Below, one piece after another: positions 8,512 to 17,971 of a DNA stretch of 64,000 nt. The notes under the pieces are model-generated. The model saw only the letters and a list, made by a program, of their open reading frames with translations. It did not search any database and was not told where the DNA came from. How positions within the stretch are numbered: the stretch's first letter is position 1; each line of letters starts with the position of its first letter. The translations under genes were made by a program, and so were the position numbers. Origin of the DNA: Proteobacteria bacterium SG_bin4 (lineage in GTDB: Bacteria; Pseudomonadota; Gammaproteobacteria; Burkholderiales; Nitrosomonadaceae); NCBI GenBank assembly GCA_002083395.1, contig LWDH01000035.1, positions 43,578 through 107,577 on the forward strand. The letters are read 5' to 3'.

Positions 8512-9573
8512 CTAAAAAGTCCGCCGCAGCCAGATACTGGCGGCCAAAATCATTACAAAGCTGGGTATCAAGGCAATGACGGTGGTATTAACGCGCAGGA
8601 TCAAGCCGGTATTGGCGATGATTTGATCGAGCAAATAAACCGCGATTCCGATCAGGGTGGCGAATACCAGTTTGTTGCTGAGGCCGGTACGGATGGATCC
8701 GAACACGAACGGGATCGATAGCAGCAACATCGCGATTGTCATCAAGGCGCTGCCGATTTTGCGCCAAAATGCCAATGCATAGGAATCGGCGTCTTGTCCG
8801 GTGCTGCGTAAAAATTCCACATGCCGGGCCAGCTCAACCGGCGATAAGCTCTCCGGCGGTTTGGTCAACGTGGCGATGTCGTCGGGTTTGACAAACGAAT
8901 TCCAGTTGATTGTGTCGGCGCGTGTTGCAGTAATCTGGCCGTCTTTAAACGTGCGGACGGTGACATTGCTCAACTGCCACATGTCGTTATCGATGATATC
9001 GGCATATTGCGCGAGGGTATGTGTCTGTAAAAAACCTTCCGGGTCCAGTTGCAGCAGTTCGATGTCGGCGGCTCTGGTGTTATGAACAATTTGGCCGATG
9101 CGTAAAATGCTGTGTTCGTTCCGGGTCCAAATGCCGAGATTTCTGCCGAGTTCAACCGATAATTCCAGTGCGTTTGCGCGGTAAGTGATGGCTTTTTGTT
9201 GCAATTGCGGCGCTACGAATTGTTCCAGAATCGCGACGCCCAGCAACAGCACGATCCCGATGCTGAGTGGCGCGAGACTGATGCGTAGTGGCGATAGGCC
9301 GGCGACCCGCATCGCAATCAATTCCGAGTGTACGGCCAGTTTTCCGAGTGCGATCACGGTACCGATCAACGCGATGAAGGGCGCGATTTGAATAAACCGG
9401 CGCGGCAACAGCATGGCGGTATAAAGAAACGCATCGCTGACGCGGTAGGTGCCTTTGCCGACATCGTCCAGTTGATCCAATAAATCAAAAAAACTGAAGA
9501 GCGGTAACAGCACTGCGGTGGCAATGACAAAACCGACGATTACTTGATTGATAATATAACGATAGAAAATCAT
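8512..9573 (-). CDS. lptG: LPS export ABC transporter permease LptG
   Basis: LptG is one of the two inner-membrane permeases of LptB2FG, which pulls lipopolysaccharide from the inner membrane to the Lpt bridge. Seen here: an N-terminal helix after MIFYRYII, cytoplasmic and periplasmic loops, a beta-jellyroll-like periplasmic domain in the middle (LDPEGFLQTHTLAQYADII), and three C-terminal helices, the usual six-helix layout. The start at 9573 overlaps the lptF stop by four bases, which favours it over upstream in-frame starts. About 353 residues, normal for the family. Confidence 0.93.
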   Translation of the reverse strand: MIFYRYIINQVIVGFVIATAVLLPLFSFFDLLDQLDDVGKGTYRVSDAFLYTAMLLPRRFIQIAPFIALIGTVIALGKLAVHSELIAMRVAGLSPLRISLAPLSIGIVLLLGVAILEQFVAPQLQQKAITYRANALELSVELGRNLGIWTRNEHSILRIGQIVHNTRAADIELLQLDPEGFLQTHTLAQYADIIDNDMWQLSNVTVRTFKDGQITATRADTINWNSFVKPDDIATLTKPPESLSPVELARHVEFLRSTGQDADSYALAFWRKIGSALMTIAMLLLSIPFVFGSIRTGLSNKLVFATLIGIAVYLLDQIIANTGLILRVNTTVIALIPSFVMILAASIWLRRTF

Positions 9574-10649
9574 GATGGGTGTGACAGTTTTTTGTTGCTT
9601 GCAATCCATCCATAAACGGCCAGGGCGAGCAGCATCAAGAATTCCAGCCACCAGACGCCGGGGATGCTGCCGACCACACCTTGTTCCACCCAGGTTTTAG
9701 CCAAGCCGCTCAGATTGTAGTAGGCGGCGAAGATCAGTGCGGCCACCAGATAAGTCCGCTCGGTTTTGTCCTGGCGCGGCGTGAAGCGGATAAAGGCCAT
9801 TGCGATCAGAGCCAGCAGAATGGTGGCGAGCGGGCGCGAAATCCGCCATTGCAGTTCCGCAATATCGCGCGGCTGGTCCGATTCCCATAGCGTCCGGGTT
9901 GCCGCTGCTTTGCGCCGGTAGTTCATGACAGTATCGTTATCGATGTAGTAAGTCATGCTGTTGAAGTGAATCACGTCATCGATAGTGGCTGCATTGGTTA
10001 ATTGATAGACCACACCGTCGGATAATTGAATATTCGGCCGCGGCTCCTGGGCTGTCGGCTGAATCTGATGCGCTCTTCGGGCGAATACGATTTCACTGCT
10101 ATCCGGCTTTCTCATGAAATGGAATATGTTGTGCATTTCCTTGTTGAATTCGTCTTTAGTCCGCACATACACAATCCTGCCGGATTTTTCGCTGCCGTAA
10201 AAGCGGCCGGCTTGAAAGCGGTTAGTGTTTAATTCCGCTTCCGCTTGCGCATCCAGAATGTAACTTTCGCCGTAAGCCCAAGGCCGGACATACGACGACA
10301 GCGTGCCGCTCAAAATACCAACCGGAATCGCCACGGACAGCACAATGAGCACCAGGCGCGAACCGCTCAAACCGAAGGTGCGCATCACAATCAATTCATG
10401 ATCTTTATTGAGTCTGCCCAGACCGACGATGACCGAGATATAGAGTGCGATGGGAATCAATACTTCCAGCGCGATGAGCGTCTTGAGAAAAACCAGTTTA
10501 ATCAACGCCGCGATGCCCAAAGTTTCCGTGACCGCACCGGCCAGCAGCCGGGCGCTGCTGAAACTGGCAAACAAACCGATCAAAATGAACGCTACGACAG
10601 TAAAGGGCAGCATGATTTCCCGTGCGATATACCGTTCGATCAATTTCAT
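9570..10649 (-). CDS. lptF: LPS export ABC transporter permease LptF
   Basis: The 359-residue protein begins LIERYIAREIMLPF, typical of LptF, has six predicted helices and a central periplasmic jellyroll segment (GRFYGSEKSGRIVYVRTKDEF). The cytoplasmic coupling segment LGRLNKDHELIVMRTFGLS is the conserved region that contacts the LptB ATPase. LptF works with LptG in lipopolysaccharide extraction. The two genes are translationally coupled (four-base overlap). The GNAT-like gene upstream, 70 bases away, may belong to the same transcript. Confidence 0.94.
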   Translation of the reverse strand: MKLIERYIAREIMLPFTVVAFILIGLFASFSSARLLAGAVTETLGIAALIKLVFLKTLIALEVLIPIALYISVIVGLGRLNKDHELIVMRTFGLSGSRLVLIVLSVAIPVGILSGTLSSYVRPWAYGESYILDAQAEAELNTNRFQAGRFYGSEKSGRIVYVRTKDEFNKEMHNIFHFMRKPDSSEIVFARRAHQIQPTAQEPRPNIQLSDGVVYQLTNAATIDDVIHFNSMTYYIDNDTVMNYRRKAAATRTLWESDQPRDIAELQWRISRPLATILLALIAMAFIRFTPRQDKTERTYLVAALIFAAYYNLSGLAKTWVEQGVVGSIPGVWWLEFLMLLALAVYGWIASNKKLSHPS

Positions 10650-10719
10650 CGGCCACTACCTGAAATTAAGGAAAGCCAGCGGCTTTGGGGTGCGGTAAAG
10701 CTTGCGGTTGGTTCGTCAC

Positions 10720-11871
10720 TCATAATAATTTCTGATAGATGCGGTAACGTTTGTATTGTTCGCAACCGATTTTGTCGAGGATGTGACGCATGGCGGTGTT
10801 ATCTTCCAAAATCCATGACATTTCAACTTCTTTGAAACCGCGCGCAAGCCCGGCTTGACGAGGTGCGTCGATGACCAGGCAAGCCAATGCGATACCGATG
10901 GGAGTGTTGTGATACTGCCTGCGCACGCCCATCAGCGGCACGCGACCGGTTCGAATTTTCCGGTTCTTAATGCGACTGATAAGTTTGAGCCAGCCGAACG
11001 GCAGCAAGCGTCCGTTTAATTCCGACAGTACTTCATTAAGATTGGGGATACCGACCATGAATGCCGCCGGTTTACCGTCGACTTCGGCGATCTGGATAAA
11101 GTCATCCGGCAACAGCAACCGGAAAATACTGCCCAGTTCGGCGAATTCTTCCTGGGTGAACGGGATAAACCCCCAGTTTTCAGACCAGGCATCGTTAAAG
11201 ATGCTGCGTAAAATTTCAATTTCTTCGTCGAAGCGGTCACGCTGCAAAGTTCTTAACCGGATTTGCGGAGCAAAGCGGTTCATGATCATTTGCATGACCG
11301 GCGGTATTTCAAAATCGATGTTGACTTTGTAAGCCAGCAAATCTTTTGCCGGATGATATGCTTGTTCTTCGAGTAACCGGCCATACCAGCGCGCAGAGTG
11401 CGGCATCATGATAACCGGCGGTGTGTCGAAGCCTTCCACCAGAATGCCGCATTCCTGATTGATTGACAGATTGAACGGACCGCTGATCCGGCGGATTTCC
11501 CTCGCTGCCAGCCATGCTTCGGCATTCAGGATCAGCGCGGCAAATACCTCGGAATCGTCGATACATTCGAGCAGGCCGAAATGACCGCTATCCGATCCAT
11601 ACCGTTCCTGGTGCAGTTTGTCGATTTGCGCACTGATGCGGCCAACAGGTTGGCCGTTCCGGTACGCAATCCAGGCTTGCCATTCGCCATGTTTAAAATA
11701 AGGATTGAAACGGGAGAAATGAAGGCGGCGTTCGAGACGTAACGGCGGCACCCACATCGGGTCATCGGCATAGACGTGCCATGGGACATCGATAAACTTA
11801 CCCATATCCCGATATGACATAACCGGTTTGACGGTTATGCGGGAATTGGCCGGCATCGGGTGATTACTCAT
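10720..11871 (-). CDS. GNAT-like acyltransferase of unknown substrate
   Basis: A 383-residue cytosolic protein without signal peptide. The middle and C-terminal parts look like the GNAT fold: a strand with DGKPAAFMVGIPNLNE, and a later segment VEMSWILEDNTAMRHILDKIGCEQYKRYRIYQKLL, which has the layout of the C-terminal acetyl-CoA-binding helix and last strands. The N-terminal segment (FIDVPWHVYADDPMWVPPLRLE) is characteristic of a widespread uncharacterised family often labelled N-acetyltransferase. It lies directly upstream of lptF, so an envelope-lipid link is possible but unproven. No substrate can be named. Confidence 0.6.
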   Translation of the reverse strand: MSNHPMPANSRITVKPVMSYRDMGKFIDVPWHVYADDPMWVPPLRLERRLHFSRFNPYFKHGEWQAWIAYRNGQPVGRISAQIDKLHQERYGSDSGHFGLLECIDDSEVFAALILNAEAWLAAREIRRISGPFNLSINQECGILVEGFDTPPVIMMPHSARWYGRLLEEQAYHPAKDLLAYKVNIDFEIPPVMQMIMNRFAPQIRLRTLQRDRFDEEIEILRSIFNDAWSENWGFIPFTQEEFAELGSIFRLLLPDDFIQIAEVDGKPAAFMVGIPNLNEVLSELNGRLLPFGWLKLISRIKNRKIRTGRVPLMGVRRQYHNTPIGIALACLVIDAPRQAGLARGFKEVEMSWILEDNTAMRHILDKIGCEQYKRYRIYQKLL

Positions 11872-11997
11872 CGATGATGGAGCACCGTTTCTGGTAAATG
11901 TTGCAACGAGCCGCGAGCGATAATCTATTCACTGGGTAACGAAATGATTCTGATGATTAACAACGGATAAATACAGCAGCCCGGCGCGATAGCGAAA

Positions 11998-12468
11998 TTA
12001 TTTAAAATGCGTGTGTTTCAGTAAGTTTTCGATCAACTTATGAAAAACTTCTTTGGGATCCGGTTCATTGCTTGGCGGTTGGCCGGATACCGGAGATTGC
12101 TCCGCTGCAGCAATCTTTTCATCAGTGAGATTGCGGCAGAAATCCCGGAAATTGTTCCAATCGGCATTATATTCGGGCAAGTTTTTTTGAGGAATGAACA
12201 CGCGGAGCACTTCAAAATTTTGATGCATTTCCGGTAACCGGACGGTGAGGTAATGATTGATATTTTTGGGCCAACGCTTATGCACAGGGTACATATCCGC
12301 CAGCTCCTCCTCAATAGTGGCACGGAAGTTTTCGATGGCATAAGTGCGCCGTTTGCGGTTGACGATGTCGATCATCAATGCCACCACTCCCAAGAAGCCA
12401 AAAATTAAAAAAGGCCACAACGGAACGGTCTCAAAATATACGGCGATTTGTTCAAAAAATTCGTTCAA
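11998..12468 (-). CDS. Hypothetical single-pass membrane protein
   Basis: I do not recognise this 156-residue protein. It has one clear hydrophobic helix (about residues 17-36, PFLIFGFLGVVALMIDIV), followed by a basic NRKRR stretch that suggests the C-terminal part is cytoplasmic. The remainder is charged and helical, with a proline-rich linker (SGQPPSNEPDPKE) near the end. It lies on the same strand as the GNAT-like gene, 126 bases upstream. The frame is likely real: it ends without overlap and keeps the codon style of its neighbours. Confidence 0.6.
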   Translation of the reverse strand: MNEFFEQIAVYFETVPLWPFLIFGFLGVVALMIDIVNRKRRTYAIENFRATIEEELADMYPVHKRWPKNINHYLTVRLPEMHQNFEVLRVFIPQKNLPEYNADWNNFRDFCRNLTDEKIAAAEQSPVSGQPPSNEPDPKEVFHKLIENLLKHTHFK

Positions 12469-12878
12469 GATCGTCTCAATAAATGTTAATGGTTATTCAA
12501 TTGATTCTGTTTGTAAGATCTCTACCTGAAAAACATAGGGAGATTAGCGGTTCACTGAATGAGAGGCAATGTTCCGGAAGATTTATGAAAAAAATTAATA
12601 GACTCCCGCTCATGCTAGCTCAGGTCTGTATCTTGCCATAGTCGGTTTCATGTATCAATATCGCGGTTATGGATGGCATTCGTTAAACGAAACGGAGACT
12701 TCATCCACCGATGTCATTCAACCTTGTCGGGCTATTAAAAAAAACCTTTGGATTGCTGTTCCAGTGTTTTCCTAAATTTGCATTGACCTGATACGGCTTA
12801 TTGCGTTATTTTTACCCATTTTTATAAATGAACCATCAATATGGTCTCTATCGGTTTTATTAGCTGGCTTACGTTTTT
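12469..12878. other. Intergenic region between divergent genes
   Basis: These 410 bases separate the minus-strand membrane protein from xseB. I see no convincing coding frame, RNA gene or long repeat. It must hold promoters for both directions. A TTGACC at 12783-12788 is a possible -35 box for the xseB operon, but the hexamer 17 bases later (TTATTT) is a poor -10. Confidence 0.4.
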
Positions 12879-13133
12879 ATGACCAAATCATCGAAGCAAA
12901 CTGCTTCGGCTCAACCAGAGAGTTTTGAAGCGGCGTCGGCTGAACTCGAAAAAATAGTGGCAGCCATGGAAGCAGGACAAATGTCATTGGAAGACTCACT
13001 ATCAGCCTATCAGCGCGGTGCGGAATTAATAAAGTATTGTCAGGGCAAACTTCAAGATGCGCAACAACAAGTGCGGGTATTAGAATCCGGCATGTTAAAA
13101 AATTTATCAAAATCGGATAGCGATGAACAATGA
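12879..13133 (+). CDS. xseB: Exodeoxyribonuclease VII small subunit
   Basis: XseB is the small subunit that binds XseA to form exonuclease VII, which degrades single-stranded DNA. The 84-residue length and the family core SFEAASAELEKIVAAMEAGQMSLEDSLSAYQRG (residues about 13-45) are typical, with a helical pair and coiled-coil end. Its last codons overlap the ispA start by 11 bases, the usual xseB-ispA-dxs order in proteobacteria, so it is translationally coupled to isoprenoid genes. No xseA is in the window. Confidence 0.95.
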   Translation: MTKSSKQTASAQPESFEAASAELEKIVAAMEAGQMSLEDSLSAYQRGAELIKYCQGKLQDAQQQVRVLESGMLKNLSKSDSDEQ

Positions 13134-14016
13134 TTTTCAAAACTGGGCCAGCAGCTGTCAGGCGCGGATTGAAGCCTTTCTGGAAGCAAGATTACCGGCC
13201 TGGGATTGCGTTCCCGAACGCTTACATAAGGCCATGCGCTATTCTGTGCTGGGAGGTGGTAAACGGGTCCGGCCGTTATTATCATTCGCAGCAGGAGAAC
13301 TTGCGGTAGCGGATGTTGAACGCGTCACGATCGTGGCTGCGGCGGTGGAGCTGATCCATGCGTATTCATTGGTGCATGATGATTTGCCGTGCATGGATGA
13401 TGATATCTTGCGTCGCGGCAAGCCGACTTGCCATGTTGAATTCGACGAAGCGACGGCGTTATTGACCGGAGATAGCCTGCAAACCCTCGCGTTTGAGTTA
13501 TTAGCGGAAAAGCGTATCGCTGACGCCGCGGAAACGCAATTGGAGATGATTACGCAATTGGCGCTGGCCTCCGGTTCGCGCGGCATGGCGGGTGGGCAAG
13601 CCTTTGATTTGGATAGCGTCGGCAAGATGCTCAGTCTTCCGGAATTGGAATTCATGCATATTCACAAAACCGGGGCATTGATTCGCGCCGCGGTGATGCT
13701 GGGAGCGCGTTGCAGTAGTTATTTGCGTGACGATCAATTGGCGAAATTGGATCATTTTGCCAAATGTGTCGGTTTAGCCTTTCAAGTCGTTGACGATTTA
13801 CTTGATTCCGAAGCGACGACCGCGACGCTTGGCAAGACTGCTGGAAAAGATGCGGTCAATAATAAGCCAACGTATGTCAGTATTCTGGGGGTCAACCAAG
13901 CCCGTGAATTGGCCGAGAAACTCCAGCACGATGCGCACCAGGCACTTAATGAATTCGGTGATTCTGCGTTAAGATTGCGGCAGGTAGCCGATTTTATTAT
14001 TAAACGTAAATTCTGA
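13123..14016 (+). CDS. ispA: Farnesyl diphosphate synthase (polyprenyl synthetase)
   Basis: IspA condenses dimethylallyl and isopentenyl diphosphates to geranyl and farnesyl diphosphate. The first aspartate-rich motif is DDLPCMDDD, the second is DDLLD in FQVVDDLLDSEATTATLGKTAGKD, and the substrate-binding GGGKRVRP precedes them. At 297 residues it is normal in length. The gene begins inside the xseB end and is followed after 35 bases by dxs, which supplies precursors through the MEP pathway, so the group is one operon for isoprenoid supply. Confidence 0.95.
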   Translation: MNNDFQNWASSCQARIEAFLEARLPAWDCVPERLHKAMRYSVLGGGKRVRPLLSFAAGELAVADVERVTIVAAAVELIHAYSLVHDDLPCMDDDILRRGKPTCHVEFDEATALLTGDSLQTLAFELLAEKRIADAAETQLEMITQLALASGSRGMAGGQAFDLDSVGKMLSLPELEFMHIHKTGALIRAAVMLGARCSSYLRDDQLAKLDHFAKCVGLAFQVVDDLLDSEATTATLGKTAGKDAVNNKPTYVSILGVNQARELAEKLQHDAHQALNEFGDSALRLRQVADFIIKRKF

Positions 14017-14051
14017 TTGTTTTTTTCACACTTTTTATTTTCAGGCATTGA

Positions 14052-15896
14052 ATGTATCCACTGTTAGATACCATTAACTCACCATCCCAATTACGCGAAC
14101 TGGATCAAAAAAAATTACCGCAACTCTCCAATGAGTTACGTAACTTTCTGATTGATTCGGTAGCACAGACCGGTGGGCACTTATCATCTAATTTGGGGAC
14201 TGTCGAATTAACGGTCGCGCTGCATTATGTGTTCAATACCCCTTACGACCAATTGGTGTGGGATGTCGGACATCAAACCTATGCGCACAAAATTCTGACG
14301 GGGCGGCGAGAAGGCATGAGCAAGCTGCGCATGCACGGCGGAATCGCCGGATTTCCGCGCCGCGATGAAAGCGAATACGATGCCTTCGGTACCGCGCATT
14401 CGAGCACTTCGATCAGCGCTGCGCTGGGAATGGCGGTTGCAGCGCGGCTCAATAACACCGGCCGGCGTGCCATCGCCATTATCGGCGACGGCGCGATGAG
14501 CGCCGGCATGGCTTTCGAAGCGTTGAACAACGCCGGAGTGATGGACGCCAACCTGCTGGTGATTCTGAACGACAACGATATGTCGATTTCCCGGCCGGTT
14601 GGTGCGCTGAATAATTATCTGGCCAAGCTGATGTCGGGAAAATTCTATGCCACTGCCCGGCGGGCCGGCGAGAAAGTGCTGGGGGTTGTGCCGCCGGTAT
14701 TGGAACTGGCCAAGCGCGCCGAAGAGCATGTCAAAGGCATGGTAACCCCGGGGACCTTGTTTGAAGAATTCGGATTCAACTATATCGGACCGATCGATGG
14801 TCACGATCTGGAGGTGTTGGTTACCACGCTGAATAACATCAAGGAGCTGGACGGCCCGCAATTTTTGCACGTAGTGACCCGGAAAGGCGCCGGGTATAAG
14901 GTGGCGGAAGAAGATCCGATTTTGTATCACGGGGTCGGCAAGTTCGATCCGAAGAAAGGCATCGTCACGAAAGCGAGCGGCAAACCGGCTTACACGCAGA
15001 TATTTGGTGATTGGTTATGCGACATGGCGGCGCTGGATTCCCGCTTGATCGGAATTACCCCGGCGATGCGGGAAGGTTCCGGATTGGTGCGGTTTTCCCA
15101 GGAATATCCCGACCGCTATTTCGATGTCGGCATCGCTGAGCAACATGCTGTCACTTTTGCCGCCGGTGCGGCATGCGACGGGCTGAAACCGGTGGTCGCG
15201 ATTTACTCGACCTTTTTACAGCGCGCTTACGATCAACTGATTCATGATGTTGCAATTCAGAATCTGCCGGTGGTGTTTGCGATTGACCGGGCCGGTTTGG
15301 TCGGCGCGGATGGACCGACGCATGCCGGCAGTTTTGACTTGTCCTATTTGCGTTGCATTCCCAACATGACGGTGATGGCGCCGGCTGATGAGAACGAGTG
15401 CCGGCAGATGTTATATACTGCTTTTCAATTGGATACTCCATCGGCGGTTCGTTATCCACGCGGAACCGGACCGGGCGTTAACGTTCAAAAGGAAATGCAG
15501 GCATTGCCGGTTGGCCGGGGTGAAATCCGGCGTCAAGGCGGTAAAATTGCATTACTGGCATTTGGCAGCATGTTGACGCCTTGCTTACAAGCCGCCGAGG
15601 AATTAAACGCAACCGTTGCCAATATGCGTTTTATCAAGCCATTGGACGATGATCTGGTGGCGTCGTTAGCGGCGCAGCATGATTTGCTGGTAACGGTGGA
15701 AGAAAATACCGTGATGGGAGGCGCTGGCAGTGCGGTAACGGAATCGCTCCACAGCCAAGGACTTCATGTCAAAGTGTTACAGCTCGGTTTGCCGGATATC
15801 TTCATTGATCAGGGCGATCATGCACAGATGCTGGCGGATTGCGGATTAGACAAGAATGGAATCATTCAATCAGTGCGAGCCATAATATCTGCATAA
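14052..15896 (+). CDS. dxs: 1-deoxy-D-xylulose-5-phosphate synthase
   Basis: Dxs is the thiamine-diphosphate enzyme that makes DXP from pyruvate and glyceraldehyde 3-phosphate, the first step of the MEP pathway. Motifs seen: VWDVGHQTYAHKILTGRR, the ThDP-binding GDGAMSAGMAFEALNNAG followed by LLVILNDNDMSIS, GPIDGHD, and the transketolase central segment YFDVGIAEQHAVTFAAG. The 614-residue length matches the family. It is the last gene of the xseB-ispA-dxs operon; the next gene, folE2, starts 71 bases later and may read through. Confidence 0.97.
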   Translation: MYPLLDTINSPSQLRELDQKKLPQLSNELRNFLIDSVAQTGGHLSSNLGTVELTVALHYVFNTPYDQLVWDVGHQTYAHKILTGRREGMSKLRMHGGIAGFPRRDESEYDAFGTAHSSTSISAALGMAVAARLNNTGRRAIAIIGDGAMSAGMAFEALNNAGVMDANLLVILNDNDMSISRPVGALNNYLAKLMSGKFYATARRAGEKVLGVVPPVLELAKRAEEHVKGMVTPGTLFEEFGFNYIGPIDGHDLEVLVTTLNNIKELDGPQFLHVVTRKGAGYKVAEEDPILYHGVGKFDPKKGIVTKASGKPAYTQIFGDWLCDMAALDSRLIGITPAMREGSGLVRFSQEYPDRYFDVGIAEQHAVTFAAGAACDGLKPVVAIYSTFLQRAYDQLIHDVAIQNLPVVFAIDRAGLVGADGPTHAGSFDLSYLRCIPNMTVMAPADENECRQMLYTAFQLDTPSAVRYPRGTGPGVNVQKEMQALPVGRGEIRRQGGKIALLAFGSMLTPCLQAAEELNATVANMRFIKPLDDDLVASLAAQHDLLVTVEENTVMGGAGSAVTESLHSQGLHVKVLQLGLPDIFIDQGDHAQMLADCGLDKNGIIQSVRAIISA

Positions 15897-15967
15897 CGTC
15901 ACTGGAGTTGGTGAATTATCAGATTCGTCGGTCAATGAACCCGGCCTCGTCGCACAGGAGATAAAAC

Positions 15968-16774
15968 ATGAATAAGGAAATAGATTTACCGATTGCCGAC
16001 GTGCAAAGTTCACCCGATACCCGGCGTATTGCGATTGACCGGGTCGGAATCAAAGCCATCCGCCACCCAGTCGTTGTGGCGGACAAAAGCGACGGCGTGC
16101 AGCATACCATCGCGGTTTTCAATATGTATGTGAATTTGCCGCATAATTTCAAGGGAACGCACATGTCGCGTTTCGTCGAAATTCTCAACAGCCACGAACG
16201 GGAAATATCGGTTGAATCCTTTCAGATTATCTTGCGGGAAATGATCGAAAGATTGGAAACGGATTCCGGCCATATCGAAATGACTTTTCCGTATTTCATC
16301 AATAAATCGGCGCCGGTTTCCAAAGTAAAAAGCTTACTGGATTACGAAGTGACCTTCATTGGTGAGATTAAAAGCGGTGAATATTTTTTCACGATGAAAG
16401 TGCAGGTGCCGGTGACCAGCTTGTGCCCGTGCTCCAAGAAAATATCCGATTACGGCGCGCATAACCAACGCTCGCACGTGACCATTTCGGTGCGTACCAA
16501 TAGTTTCGTGTGGATCGAAGACATTATCCGCATTGCCGAGATGAATGCCTCCTGCGAATTGTACGGCTTGCTGAAACGTCCCGATGAGAAGTATGTGACG
16601 GAGCGGGCTTACGACAATCCCAAGTTTGTCGAGGACATCGTCAGGGACATCGCTGAAGTGCTCAATCACGATGACCGTGTCGATGCCTATGTTGTCGAAT
16701 CGGAAAACTTCGAATCAATCCATAACCATTCGGCGTACGCGCTGATTCAGAACGATAAAAACCAGCGTGCTTGA
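15968..16774 (+). CDS. folE2: GTP cyclohydrolase FolE2 (GCYH-IB)
   Basis: FolE2 opens GTP to 7,8-dihydroneopterin triphosphate, the first step of folate synthesis. Unlike FolE it does not require zinc and often works with manganese, so it is useful under zinc limitation. Diagnostic motifs are the early RIAIDRVGIKAIRHPV, FNMYVNLPHNFKGTHMSRFVE, and the metal-binding cysteine segment VPVTSLCPCSKKISDYGAHNQRSHV. Length 268 is normal. The ATG is preceded by an AGGAGA ribosome site. No Zur-like operator was obvious upstream. Confidence 0.96.
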   Translation: MNKEIDLPIADVQSSPDTRRIAIDRVGIKAIRHPVVVADKSDGVQHTIAVFNMYVNLPHNFKGTHMSRFVEILNSHEREISVESFQIILREMIERLETDSGHIEMTFPYFINKSAPVSKVKSLLDYEVTFIGEIKSGEYFFTMKVQVPVTSLCPCSKKISDYGAHNQRSHVTISVRTNSFVWIEDIIRIAEMNASCELYGLLKRPDEKYVTERAYDNPKFVEDIVRDIAEVLNHDDRVDAYVVESENFESIHNHSAYALIQNDKNQRA

Positions 16775-16867
16775 TTGCGCGCGGCGGTAACTGCTGATGT
16801 GCTGTTTTAGTGCTGCGATTCAAATCCGGTTAGCAGTCGATTGACCGGATTCCACCGGAGAAGAGCA

Positions 16868-17953
16868 ATGATAAACAACGCGATCCGGGATCGTGCCGCC
16901 GGTGCGATCATGGGCGCTTTCATCGGCGATGCTTTGGCGCTCGGTCCGCACTGGTATTACGATCTCGCGCAAATGCGCCGCGATTACGGTGATTGGATTA
17001 CTACTTACACCGACCCCAAACCAAACCGCTATCACAGCGGCTGCAGAGCCGGGCAATTGTCGCAAGCCGGGTTCATCCTGACACTGATGCTGCATTCCCT
17101 CGTCGAGCACAACGGCTACGATGAAGCCGATTTCTGCCGCCGTTTGGACGAAGCGCTTTTTCCGTTACTCGATGGAACACCGGTCTGCGGGCCGGGTGGC
17201 TATACCAGCCAGTCGATCCGGCATGCTTGGCGTTGCCGGGTAGAACAAAAACTGCCGTGGGGCAGAACCGGAGGACACGCAGACACCACCGAAGCCATCG
17301 AACGCACGCTGGCAATCGCCGTCCGTTACGCGCTGCAACCCGATCGATTGGCTGTTTCTGTCGCCAGCAACGCGTGCCTGACGCAAATCGACGATACCGT
17401 GCTGTCGATGACGGTGGCTTATGCCGCCGTGCTGGGTATGCTGGTGCAAGGGCACGCGTTGGACGAAACCTTGTCCGGCAAGCTGATGCAACTGGTCAAA
17501 ATCGGTCAATTGCCGTTTCACGTAGTCACGGTAGACGACTTGCAACCCCCGCGTCCGGGGGATCCCGATCCGCCGCGCGCCGGGCGCTTCGCATCGCCGG
17601 ATGCATTACTGACGCCTTCGTGCATCGCGGCGGCCGCCGCCGATCCCGCGATTTCGATTGAACCGGCGTGGAAAGTTTCGGTGGTGTACGGGATGCCGTG
17701 CGCTATTTATCATCAACTGCCCGCCGCGTATTATCTGGCATCCCGCTTCCGTCACGATTTTGAGTCCGCGGTACTGCATGCGGTCAACGGTGGCGGGCAG
17801 AATTTGGCGCGTGCTATCCTGACCGGTGCATTAGTTGGGGCGCAGGCCGGTTTGTCCGGGATTCCGCAACGGTTTCTTGACGGGCTGGAAAATGCGCCGG
17901 TATTGCTGGCATTGGCAAACGATCTGGCCGGACAGATCGGCACCGGCCGTTAA
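16868..17953 (+). CDS. ADP-ribosylglycohydrolase-family protein lacking part of the metal site
   Basis: The N-terminus (AAGAIMGAFIGDALALGPHWYYD) matches the ARH/DraG/crystallin-J1 fold. True hydrolases have a late GG-D-x-D-T segment that completes the dimagnesium site; here the equivalent reads VNGGGQNLARAILTGALVGAQAG, with no aspartate, as in J1-crystallin-like members. The product may therefore bind rather than cleave ADP-ribose-like ligands, or use other residues. The ATG at 16868 has GGAGAAG at good spacing and is preferred to a TTG at 16841. About 361 residues. It stands alone after folE2 and converges on the methyltransferase. Confidence 0.75.
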   Translation: MINNAIRDRAAGAIMGAFIGDALALGPHWYYDLAQMRRDYGDWITTYTDPKPNRYHSGCRAGQLSQAGFILTLMLHSLVEHNGYDEADFCRRLDEALFPLLDGTPVCGPGGYTSQSIRHAWRCRVEQKLPWGRTGGHADTTEAIERTLAIAVRYALQPDRLAVSVASNACLTQIDDTVLSMTVAYAAVLGMLVQGHALDETLSGKLMQLVKIGQLPFHVVTVDDLQPPRPGDPDPPRAGRFASPDALLTPSCIAAAAADPAISIEPAWKVSVVYGMPCAIYHQLPAAYYLASRFRHDFESAVLHAVNGGGQNLARAILTGALVGAQAGLSGIPQRFLDGLENAPVLLALANDLAGQIGTGR

Positions 17954-17971
17954 TTTTCCGACCGCGCCAGT

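Noticed and set aside
8491..8513. Hairpin AGCAACAA / TTGTTGCT at the lptG stop codon
   Set aside because: No T-run on the minus strand and it overlaps the stop codon, so evidence for a terminator is too weak.
15897..15967. Zur box or riboswitch before folE2
   Set aside because: The gap is short and no palindromic Zur-like site or riboswitch structure could be recognised.
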